Shown here one piece after another: positions 21,643 through 32,500 of a DNA stretch of 64,000 nt (position 1 is its first letter; every line of letters begins with the position of its first letter). The position numbers were made by a program, and so were the translations under genes. This DNA is from Lingula anatina (Eukaryota > Brachiopoda > Lingulata > Lingulida > Lingulidae), in contig NW_019775269.1 in assembly GCF_001039355.2 (NCBI RefSeq), positions 186,001-250,000 of the forward strand. Reading direction: 5' to 3'. Below the pieces are notes generated by a model that was not told the DNA's origin, ran no database searches, and saw nothing but the letters and a program-made list of their open reading frames with translations.

Positions 21643-24180
21643 ACATACCATGCAATAATGCGTGTGTTTTCATATTATCATAATTATGTTCTAATTCGTT
21701 ACACTAAAAAGAACAAAAAAATATTTATGATATAAACTCAGACACAGTATAAGGAGATGCAGCACTCGCTTCATGCACTTTATTTCCGATTTTACAGTAC
21801 GTATTGTGGTAAAGGCGATCATAAGTTAACGATTTTTCAGGTGAAGCCTCTTTTCTGTCTTTCAATTGCAATGTATACAAATTAAGCTAAAACAAGCTTT
21901 GCTCCACTGAATAAGGCGAAACAGGAATAGTTCTTGTCTGTAGTATATCTGTAATTTAAGGCATAAAAGGCGTCTAAATGCCTTCGGATACAAATGACTG
22001 GTTAATTTCCTGACACATATATGTAATGCAAAACTCTGTCTGGAGAATCCTCGACGCCTTATACGAGTAGGTAAAATTCTTGATCGCCATTCCTTCTTCG
22101 GGTAGATTCGTCCTCTTTGCTCTACACACTGTTATCCTGTAGAACCAACTGACTTAAAAAGTCAAACGTTCAAATTGAAACAACCAAATTCGCGCATCAT
22201 ATACCAGTACCTGCAAACTTTTACGATTATTATTATTATTATTCATTCTGTTTTATTCAACTGTGATATTTACTCATATATGTAGGCCTACATCTAACGC
22301 AATTTACATAAAATACTTATCATTTTATTAGGCAGACTTGAATGATTATTACCAAATGGAATGATTATTACCAAATTACAAAAGTGTCTTCCGATAATCA
22401 CCGACAATTATTCAAAATCGGGTGAGGGGGGAATGGCTGGCTGGCTTACACATTGCAGTGCAGTGTGTTCATTCGTTCAAAATCAATTAATTGAGTTTCT
22501 TTTAATATGTTGACATTGGCCTATTAATTATACAGTTAAATTGGACTTAGGAAAAAGAGCGTGTTTAGTTAAGTTAGCGGGGGAATCTACCTTATAGTGA
22601 ATAACAACAACAGGGATATCAGTTGTAGAATATATTTTTAATGTAATTCATTAGAAAACGTGGATGAAAAAGGAATGAAAGGAAATAAACAACTAATGTG
22701 TCATGAAAGTGTAAAGTGTCATGGATAGTGAATTATAGATTAAAATTTGAACATTACTTCCAGATCAGATATTAAGTTTAATTTGATATGTTTACAAAAG
22801 CCTGGTATTAAAATCAATTAAAGTAGACAACGCAAATGGGGAAATAATGTTCCCAGTAACGTTAATAGGGTATCCGTTAAGTGAATAGCAACAGGGATAT
22901 CCTTTATAGGATATATTAATGATTGAGATAATGCCGAAGAATAAATACACGTAAATGTGCCATACAAAATAGGCCTACATGTATATTTGTGCAATGACAA
23001 TGATAGTGCTTAATAAATGCATCATTAAAATGAATTTGTGCACTGGCATTCTTGTTCTATTTTCCGGAACAACCCCAGAAAGAAGAGAATTAATTTTGGA
23101 CGGGTGGGTAAATGGGGAGTTTCATTATGTACCTGAAACAAATGCACTATTTAAACAAACGTTCCGACAAAGCAGACACCTGGGTTCCGTATCTCGAAAG
23201 GTTCGCTATGTTGCGCACGAGCGCAAGTGTCTCGATTCCATAACCGATTCTATTTCGAGATACGGAGCCCTGATATTGATATTTATGCATGCCTAGAATA
23301 TTATATTCATGTTTAGTGTTTGTAGTAGATACATGGAAATCTATTGCGGATCATTGTTCATATATCCATTAACACTACAGTTTTTAAACAAAATTACAGA
23401 TCATCGCGAAATGATTATTACCTCAATATTTTTTTGTCTTGACTACGAAAAAAAAAAAAAAGAATAGAAAAAAAGAAACGGCAAACTTTTTCTTCAAATA
23501 CCATCGCCTGAAACTGATCGAGTTTAGGCCCAGAAACTTGCACATGAATGATCTAAGTAAATATGAAAAAGTTGCACAGGCGAATGCTATATGGTGTATC
23601 TCTGAGCATATTTGCTGTGCCGATACTCCCCTAGCAAAAAAGTGTCAACCCTAACGCAATGCATGAAGAGATACAGAAAATCACGTCATGAACCAATGTT
23701 CTTTATTCAACTTCAAAAGGAATTCTTTCACAAAATTTACTGATTGTACAACCAATGAATAAGCTAACCAAAATTAAAAATCCAAAGCCAGATTTTGGTA
23801 TTTTGTTCAGTTTCTCCTGTATTGCAGGACGCACCTGACGCCTCTGTGCGTGGAGACAAGATTCTGTAACGTTTGCGCAAGAGTTACAACTTCTTGGTTT
23901 GCGCAAGGTGCAATGATAGCAAACCTCGGAGTCACATTTTAAATGGATTCGGATTTCGGGATTGAACTGGCCATTGGGGGGGTGGGGGATCTCTGGGGTC
24001 CTAATTGTCAAGTCATATCAGTTCAACGTTAATGAAAACGTGAAAAAAAAACTATATTCAAACTCGTGCACTCATAAACAAATAAATGAATAAATAAATA
24101 AATAAGCGGGCTCCTGTTTGGAGGTAGGGGTAATATTCATAAAAAGTTCTCACCTCACGGTACAAGTAACAAAGAACGTT
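21643..24180. other. 3' flank of tandem copy 2 and spacer to unit 3
   Basis: Includes the conserved AATAAA-bearing stretch at 22977-23060, a short insertion with an inverted pair 'ttccgtatctcgaaa' / 'tttcgagatacgga' (23189-23265), a fragment shared with intron 1 of copy 1 (23610-23715) and an (AAAT)n tract (24080-24103). No gene recognised. Confidence 0.45.
23009..23019 (+). terminator. Candidate poly(A) signal, copy 2
   Basis: TTAATAAATGCATC sits in the 3' segment conserved after all three gene copies (compare 12112-12132 and 35085-35095). Confidence 0.3.
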
Positions 24181-24184
24181 TCAT

Positions 24185-24800
24185 GAATATTCGGTGTACG
24201 CAATGCTGTTAAACCACCCGACCATTTCACTTCCTACAGTTCAAGTCGATGGCCAAAAAGGTGTGTCATGCTTACCACTGAGTGCTCTCAATATATCACT
24301 GAGGAGCGGACTTTCTCAACAGTCAAAATGTAAAAAGAAAATTTTGGCCTTCAGTTATGGTGTTAATATTTTAAATAAATCTAACAAACAATTAATGTAT
24401 TTTGAGTGCAGGAAAACTCTAAATAAATAACTATTTCATAGGCTATATATTTCACTTGAACCTTGTCCCATGCATTAGATTTTAACTTTCAACAGAATAC
24501 ACTAATCAGCCAATTCCAGTAAAAACTATTAAAATGACTTGAAAGTAGCAATTGAAAAGTTTTAAATTGTATAAGCCCACTTAAAGTTAGATTAATTTTT
24601 ATTAAATTACCAATTATAAACACCCTAAATACATTCGTCATACTGAAGGTAAATCATAATCTAATTATATCCGCTAGACAAGCTCTTTTATCTTAAATCA
24701 TCACATTGTGCAAACACTTCTTAGAATAACAAGGGCTTTGAGATAAAGACATACGATATGTTATCATAACAGGACCTAATACACTCAACAATAGTAAACC
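24185..24800. repeat. Duplicated block B4
   Basis: Matches blocks B1-B3 in landmark order. It has no A block in front of it, so unit 3 is truncated on its left side relative to units 1 and 2. Confidence 0.6.
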
Positions 24801-24850
24801 GCCAAGACTGTATAATTAATTCTGGACATGAACGTTCCCATTAATATTTA

Positions 24851-24962
24851 ATTGGTCACAGTGTCATAATATAAATATATAAGTCATTCTTGATTATATC
24901 AGAAGCTTTATTTTATCAGAGACTTAATTGTGGAAGCTCGACAGGTCAACGCACATAAAACC
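24851..24962 (+). promoter_or_regulatory. Candidate promoter and 5'-UTR exon of tandem copy 3
   Basis: An ATTGG (24851-24855) and a TATATAAG (24876-24883) precede 'gtggaagctcgacaggtcaac', which ends at a strong donor CC|GTAAGT (24963). The layout matches copy 2 (18229-18310). The matching acceptor is at 29504-29505, five bases before the start ATG, so the 5'-UTR intron would be about 4.5 kb and would host the large foldback element. Confidence 0.55.
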
Positions 24963-25796
24963 GTAAGTATTGGTATTTGAAACGTGCTTTTTGATTTTAA
25001 TGATATAAGAATATAGAATTGTGTTGGAAATCACAATAAAATAAATAATAATAATTTGCTATATATCACATGGTGTTTTTTTATCAAAAAATGAATGTGA
25101 CTTCTTTGATCTGTAAGAAGTCAAGTAGATAAATTTATGGTAACGTTATAAACGTTCTCTGTTTGCTGGGGAGTGCGTTAGAATATTGTAAGGTAAAGGT
25201 TTTTCAAGCCGCAAATGCATTAAGCAGATTTACGATTCTGGTATTTCCTTTTGTTTCACACACAGTGCACATAAAATAAAAAAGCATAGGTGTTGAGCTT
25301 AATCACGCCCAGTTTGGTGTCAGCCTTTCCATGCACACCACAATACAGTCCCATTAACCTCATAATCCTAAAGAAGATCTTCAGGGTTAATCTTTATCCT
25401 GACGACAGACAACCACGTGTAATTTAAGTAGTAATTTATCACAAAACACGGTATGTATAACGTTAAGCTTTATATCACACGATGGTCTTCATCGAAAATG
25501 TTTGTTTAATCTGTGGAAAGTAGATAAATGTCAAATGTCAAATTTAATCGTAGGCCTATACCCATTGTTTTCAAGTGATTAAAGACATTCTTTATAATAC
25601 GTTTAATGTATAAAGAAAGATTTCTCAAGCCGCAAACACACACATACACACGTTGAGGGTTTTTATAATTCTAGCTTTTTAACTGTTTTACACACAGTAT
25701 ACTTAAAAGAAAAAGTGCCCTTTAGATTTGGTTCAGGTGCTGAGGTAACTTATACCCCGACTTGATGTAGGCCTTTCCATGCACACTAAAGTCGGG

Positions 25797-25805
25797 GCGA
25801 CAGAA
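25797..25805. repeat. Left target duplication of the large element
   Basis: GCGACAGAA here and GCGACAGAG at 29354-29362 flank the element; 8 of 9 bases are identical. The paralogous site in copy 2 (about 18449-18457) reads gcgacagta once, in otherwise matching flanks, and is an empty site. Confidence 0.7.
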
Positions 25806-26499
25806 AGAGCACTGAAGTTAGTGTCTAGTTTCTAGTTTCCAGTTTCGTTTATCAAAAACGATTCTGGCAACCAGAAACTAGTGTCGTTTTTCAAAAACGA
25901 TTCTGGCATCCAGAAACTAGTGTCGTTTTTCAAAAACGATTCTAAGAAGCCAGAATAGTTTTTACGGGGAGAAACAGTAGTGGACGGGGGAGAGACAACG
26001 CGCGACTATCGTCTACCGTGACCAGGTTACCTTCACTGCGGCAGTCGGAAAGGTTGTTAAAAGCTCTCTTCTCGCCGTGCACTGAGACCGAGACGGTAGC
26101 GGTCACTGAAATAGGTGTCTTTTTAAAAACGATTCTGGCAACGAGAAACTAGTGTCGTTTTTTAAAAACGATTCTGAGAAGCCGGAATCTTTTTTTTAAA
26201 TAAAATTAGAAAATTATACCTCAAACTACAAAGGAAGACCCTGGGGGCCCTTTCCCCCCTCACTCTCTTCCGCCCACCCCTAAACCCCACCTAAACACCC
26301 TTCACGGCTTTCGCTGTAAAGGTGGCCTGTGCCTCGTAGAGGCGGTCATCTAGTCTTCAGCGCACGGCGAGAAAAAACCGAAACTCCCTGAATACCCTGA
26401 TCGGCATCGCCGGTGAAAGCTGCTTGTGCGCCGATGATGCGGATCAGCGGTCGTCTAGGCTTACCCACGCGGCCGAGAGAGACCGTTAATGTGTGAGAT

Positions 26500-26593
26500 A
26501 ATACACTGTCACCCGAGCGATATATGCCATAACACCTCGAGCGTCAGCGAGAGGTGTTCATGGCATATATCGCGAGAGGGTGACAGTGCATTA
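26500..26593. repeat. Long palindrome inside the foldback element
   Basis: The left arm 26500-26538 (starts aatacactgtcaccc) pairs with the right arm 26551-26593 (ends gggtgacagtgcatt), with a loop of about 12 bp and very few mismatches. It would form a hairpin stem of about 38 bp. Confidence 0.85.
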
Positions 26594-26744
26594 TTTGACA
26601 TACATACCGAGAATAAATACAGTCATTTCATCTTGAACCACCCCTAAAACCTAATAAAGTGACACTATATCACGCTCTAGAGATGTTATACGGAATAAAC
26701 TCCTGATCATGAGCCACACCTAGCTGGGACTGCTGCGGAAAAAA

Positions 26745-27175
26745 GGTTCCCCGAGGCAAAACCTCTACTTTTTAGTGACATTTCTGATAAAAAAGGAGAG
26801 TCAGACCGGAATATAGTCAAACTAATTCTTCACAAGTGCAAAGGAGAAAGAAATTTACTTTTTGGTGATATTTCTGACAACGAGGCAATTCGGAATATAG
26901 TCTAAATCGACTGATGTTTATTACAAGTTCACGGGAGTAATAATTCTAGTTGTTTATTGTTACTTCTGACGACGAGGCGCTTACGGAATATAGTCAAAAC
27001 CAAACGGATGTTTATTTCAAGTCCACAGGGGTAATAATTCTACTTTTTGGTGACATTTTTACTACGAGGCGGTTTCGGAATATACATTTGCTGGTTTTCA
27101 GAGTATTCATGTGCTACATGTTATTACAAGTTCAAAGGGGGGATACACTTGATTTTTACCGATATATCTGATAAA
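26745..27175. repeat. Tandem repeat, period about 95-105 bp, inside the foldback element
   Basis: About four to five diverged units share, in order, 'tactttttggtgacatttctga', 'cgaggc', 'cggaatatagtc', 'gatgtttatt' and 'caagttcac'. One frame of the first two units spells LLFSDISDK / LLFGDISDN followed by RNIV, but stops break it in later units, so any coding origin is remote. Confidence 0.7.
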
Positions 27176-27574
27176 GAGGAAGAATGAACATCTTAAAAAC
27201 AAAAGGTAAATAACACAATCCTCGTTAAAAAGTTATAAATTTAAAAATAATTTGAATACACGTGTGGCTCAAATGTAAACTAATTCCCGTTTTCAAACCA
27301 TACCCATATGATATGACTTAGTGTAATAAAATGATAATTAATAATTGTTAAACGTGAAAAGGTTATGCTAATTTTTTAAGAGTGTGAGAGATTTTAAATT
27401 TGTCTACTGGTAGGTATATAACGTAAGCAACGTGCCTATTCTCTTGATGCCAAGAAGGTCACATGATCACTCTGTCTTTGGCTTTCAGCATTTAAGAGAC
27501 CTCGACTGATTTAACCAAGATGTAGTCGTGAAATTCTAGACTAAATCGAGGTTAAATCGGAGTTTTCCGAGAGA

Positions 27575-27868
27575 CGCTACGCAGAAATGTCGAGTGAAGC
27601 GAGACATTTTTGTGTAGCCGCTCGAGGCTGCCCTTGATCATCATATCGCCACGGTCATTTAGACCACGGTGGAAGTGAAGAACAAAAGATTCAGACGTGG
27701 TGTAACTCGCATAACCGCACGTCTCGCATGAATGCGTTATAACCCGCTAATGGACCCGTGGTCTAAATAAGATAGATCCCTCGTCAGCGAGGGTTATGTG
27801 ACATCCACTCGTGCTTCGCACTCGTGTATGCCACATAACCCTCGCTGACTCGGGGTCTATCTATTACA
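27575..27868. repeat. Cluster of palindromes inside the foldback element
   Basis: At least three inverted pairs lie in 300 bp: gacgctac.cagaaatgtc / gagacattttt.tgtagc (27572-27616), atttagaccac / gtggtctaaat (27657-27768), and gatagatccc.tcg...gttatgtg / cacataaccctcgctga...ggtctatc (27771-27862). No protein frame. Confidence 0.75.
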
Positions 27869-28490
27869 TAACATCCCTAGGTATGTATATTCAACACAGT
27901 TTCCGCGGTGAAGTCTACCTGTACGCCGTAGGCAGTGATCGGCGACCGTTTCGGTCTCAGCGCACGGCGAGGAGAGACCGTAACACCCTGCCCGGCTTTC
28001 ACAGTGAGAGTTACCTAGTCGCGGTACAAGCACACCGCTGGTTGCCTCTCCCTCTGCCCACCCCTGTTTCTCTCCGCAAAAACGATTCTGGATTCTCAGA
28101 ATCGTTTTTAAAAACGACACTAGTTTCTCGTTGCCAGAATGGTTTTTTTTTAAAGACACTGGTTTCTGGACATCAGAATCGTTTTTCAAAAATTCAATAA
28201 AATCAAAAATCATACTTCAAACTACAAAGGGAGGTCCCGGGGGCCCCTTCCCCCTCTTCACCCTCACCCCTTTTCCCCCACCCCTACCCCCACTTAAGCC
28301 CCATTCCCTGCTTCCGCTGCGCAGGCTGCCTGCGACTGGTAGAGACGGTCAAATCGACCTCCCAGCACAGCGAGGAAAGACCGTAACATCGTAAACAATC
28401 TGGCAAGCTTCCGCGATGAGGGTTGCCTGTACGCCGTTGGCAATAATCGGCGACCGTCTCGGTCTCAGCGCACGTCGACGAGAGACCGTA

Positions 28491-29060
28491 ATGCAAGGCT
28501 GACACTTGCACAACTTTTGGCCCCGATTTTGTCGTGGCAAGTCGTGACATTTTGGGGCACGAAGTGGGAGGCTCCCGCACTGTTCCCGACTAGTTCATGC
28601 ATAGTTCACGACGAGTTCACGACGAGCTAACGAATAGCTTACGAATGCGTGTCCACATTGACACGAACTGGCACTACAAGTTCACGCATAGTTTGCGCAT
28701 AGTTTACGCACTTCCCCTATTGGCACGACGAGTTTGCGCGGTGTCGTACCGACTTGGGCACGCAATATACGTGAGCTGTTCGTGGACTATTCGTGGCAGT
28801 TTGTAACAGTCGTGGCATGGCGCGCATCCTCCCGCATCGTCCCGACGAGTTCACGAACAGTTTGGGCACAGTTCACTACCCGGTCGCGAAATTTTGTCGT
28901 GACCAAAATTTTGAACATTTCAAAATGCTCGTCCCGACATGGCACGCAGTCACGACGGGTTAACGCACACTTCATGCCAGTTTACGACTAGTTTGCGCAC
29001 TGGTACGACTCGAATCTTGCCAATGCGTGCCACAGAATCGTGCAAGTGTCAGCCTTGCTT
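28491..29060. mobile_element. MITE nested inside the foldback element
   Basis: Left end GCAAGGCTGACACTTGCAC and right end GTGCAAGTGTCAGCCTTGC are perfect inverted repeats. The interior (about 530 bp) is CpG-rich and full of short repeats such as cacgacgagttcacgac and agtttgcgca. It interrupts the module 'gagagaccgtaa / caccctgcccgg', which is seen uninterrupted at 27980-27998. The flanking duplication is short (TA or TAA). No coding frame. Confidence 0.8.
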
Positions 29061-29509
29061 TACACCCTGCCCGGATTTCACGGTGAGGGTTACCTAGTCG
29101 CGGTATGCGCTTACCGCTGCTTGCTTCTCCTTCCGTCCACCGCTAATTCTGTCCGTTAATACGATTCTAGCTTCTCAGAATCGTTTTTTAAAAACGGCAC
29201 TAGTTTCTGGTTGCCAGAATCGTTTTTGAAAAACGAAACTAGTTTCTGGTTGCCAGGTTCGTTTTTGACAAACGACACTAGTTTCTGGTTGCCAGGTTCG
29301 TTTTTGAAAAACGAAACTGGAAACTAGAAACTAGACACTAACTTCAGGGCTCTGCGACAGAGAGCATGTTATGTAACGTTGGCACTGGGTAAATTTGCTG
29401 AAAATGTACATGTCAGAGAAATAATACAATGATGTATTAATCAAATCATCAATTGTTTTTTAAACTTATGTCAATAGCTACACTATTATTCATTTACTTC
29501 CAAAGGCTC

Positions 29510-32500
29510 ATGGGCTGCACGAAGTCGAAACCCCAAGCTTCTACGAGGGATAACAATAGTAACAGTTCAAATGAACAAGGACAGGACGTCGACGCTGAGC
29601 CAGCAGTCCATTTTGGATGTGAGGAGACTGCAGAACCTGAACCTGAGGGTAGTTAATTGATTATTGTACTGTATTTGTTTGAATTTTAGGAAGTAGTTGA
29701 TGCACGGAAAATATCCGAAATCAGCAAATAAAGAAATAGAGCAAATAAGGCGGATCAGGGTTCCCTCTATTAGAGTCACAGATTGATTTTCCACTAGATG
29801 CTCACAGATATGCATGGCCAGAAATGTGCAGCATTTACGCGATACGCGAGGGCGCAACAGTAGGGCTTCACGTGACTCAACTAACCAATCACAGCACAAG
29901 AATGGCATGGCACACAGACTCTGTGATAAGTGCTCAGCTCATTGTCAAGTAGTGTTAGTTCATGGTAACAAGCGTCTGATATGTGCAGAGAAGTTTATTA
30001 TTATAATATATATTGTTCTTATTATTACATTATTAAATCTAACTCTGTATCCAAGTAGTAACTATACTGTACCAAGTCAGGTACTGATGATATATATGCT
30101 ATATATTCCAGAATAAGCCATTACCACTGATTTATAACTTCCATTTTTGTTTAATATGTTATTCATGAAAGAGTTCATGAAAGATTATTTTAATTTGTCA
30201 AATCGTGATCTTATTCTTTTTATATTCAAATAATTGAATACTGTGGGTAAAATTGGTCTTCCACTTCTTATTTGCATTTTTCCTTTACTACAAGATTATT
30301 TTGGAACAGTTGCAGCATTAAAAATTAAATAAATAGCAATCTGAAAGTAGAATTTTGCATAATTATTAAATGATGATAGGAATTTTGGATTAAGAGATTA
30401 GTTAAATACTGAGTAGTGATATGGTCAGTCAATTTATGTAGAATCTGATAATATGATTGAAAATACTGATTGAATTCTTGGCCTTGCACTGGGCAGTTTT
30501 ACATTTGTGCCAAGTGCTCTTTTTGGACTCCATTGTACAGTGGTAAAAAATCTTCAATTGCCATGAAATTTTTTAATCAGACTCTGTATGTTACTGCTAT
30601 CAGCTGGTGCTATCGGCAACGAATTAATTTCCCTTTGTTTCTGAGTGAATCTACCGTCTAAAATCACTATAACTGAAAATATTTGCGTTTTGCTGAGGGT
30701 AGTCTAGGCAATATACGGCAAACTTCTTAGTTCGTGTGTACAACAGAATTTTTTTAAAAACCCTAGCGATATTTGGTCAGGAGTTGCTTGAAGCATAGCA
30801 CAGCGTTGCTGTCTATCGGCATCAGGCCGTTAGTTTGTCAATTCTCACGAATTATCCACGAATCGCGAACCCATTCATTTTCCTATGGCAATCTAGTAAC
30901 TCATTAAAAATGCACGCATGCGCAGTGGGCTAGGCGTGACGTCATGCAGTGCATTTCTGGGGATGGTCTTTTGCTAACTGTGGCGTCATCAATCAGCTGG
31001 CCTCTGGTAGAGAGAAGAGAAATGGAATGAAGTATAAGAACCTAATTTACGTTATTATTATTATTATAATTATTATTGTTGTTGTTGTTTTTTTGGCAAT
31101 CAACACATCATAATTATTATTCATTATTGAGCTTATATTTCCCCGTCTTTATAAGTAAAAACATTTTGCTGTTAGGGTTTTACTTTAGAAAAGTCACATA
31201 TTTCCGAGCACGACGGTTGGAAGCGGAGATGGAACGGATGGGAGAGAAATTGGTGGGTCTAGAGTTGGGGTAAAAGGGGGATGGGGCAAGGATCAGCGCG
31301 TGGAAACTGATCGCTGTCAAGCAACACAGAGTCTTACCATCCTGGAGTTCGTTGGACCGTGTTTGCAAATCCAGCGTATTTTCTGTCTCGAAATAACGGG
31401 TCCTGGACCCCTCATCATCAGAAAGGGGGTTGGGGGTGGAGTGGAAGACTGTGGTACATCACACCGGTCCCATAGTTTAGTATTATTACCATGATCAATG
31501 CGTTTAGGCAAGTAAATTTATTTTTAATGTCATCCATTTTAAGTCAGGACACAGGCGTAGGCCTACACATGTACTCTAAACAAAAACGCCATACGTTCCT
31601 TTCGTGAAATTGATATCAGTTTGATCATGCTTTTAGTTGTATTCTTTTAGAACGTTTGAAACTGTCCATTAAAGTATCAGACGGAGAGGTAGAAACAGAG
31701 TTGAATAACACACCCGATCAAAACATACAAGCAATCCAAGGAACCATGGCTGATATGGGTGTGCAGAGTTTCCAACACCAACTGGACCCGGGAAGCATCA
31801 TTCTTAGCATGAACGTCGATGGGTTGGAATCCATGGAAAATTTATTGCAGGCAAAAAGAAGTGGAGAGCTGGAGAAGCGCCTGGGGAAGTTGTTCCTAAC
31901 CCCAGAAGTCACCAAAGGAAAGAACGTTTCTTTGACAGTCAAAATACAAAATGAGGAGAGGTTGCAGATGTTCGTCGACTTGAAGCAATCGCTTTATGCT
32001 AAGGAGGGTGAGTACACACTGTGTTGTGCTAATTGCTGGCGGAAGATACGCCACACACACTATTTCATCACAGCCTCATGTTGGCTAAACCTAAAGCGGT
32101 ACACGTTTCCTTCTTTTCTTCTTATCATAATTCTATTATTTTTCTTCTTCTAATTATTACTTTTTGTTATGTTTAAGCATTAAAATCACTATCGATGTTG
32201 AACACTTCTTTTCTTATGCTTCATTGATGGAAATCCTTAAACAGAACAAAAGAAGAGATGTCTTAACGTATTATAGTTTTTTGTTTTTGTTTTTGTCCAA
32301 AGTTTCCAAGGCAACAAGTAGCCAGAGTGTGCGATTTGCCTACTGCGCAGAGAAACGAAAGTGGTTGTGGACCCCGTGCGACAAAAATCACATTTGGATG
32401 GAGGTAGGAATAGTGGACAGGAGAGGGCATATATGAGCTGTTGTTCATACCTAAACATCATTTTAGGACTGTGGTATAGGTATACAAGATTGTCACCTCT

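Larger units (their letters stand above)
25806..29353. mobile_element. Foldback-like transposon, about 3.5 kb, with long composite inverted repeats
   Basis: Outermost arms 25812-25847 and 29312-29347 are perfect inverted repeats over 36 bp. Just outside, AGAGCA and the complement of GGCTCT extend them with one mismatch. Inside each arm, a unit of about 45-55 bp (cgtttttcaaaaacgattctgg ... ccagaaactagtgt type) is repeated three to four times, in opposite orientation at the two ends. A second inverted module ('gagaccg...cggtctcagcgcacggcgag') occurs at 26080-26100, 27945-27990 and 28455-28490. No transposase frame was found. Terminal repeats made of tandem subrepeats are typical of foldback elements; an 8-9 bp duplication would also suit MULE or hAT-type transposases. 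It lies in the 5'-UTR intron of tandem copy 3. Confidence 0.75.

Noticed and set aside
22979-23296. 105-codon + frame after copy 2
   Set aside because: It spans the conserved 3' segment and a small hairpin insertion. The homologous regions after copies 1 and 3 are not open.
28500-29040. Repeated cacgacgagtt words read as a CRISPR-like or regulatory array
   Set aside because: Spacing is irregular, the words are degenerate, and they are bounded by the perfect inverted ends of a MITE in a eukaryotic genome.
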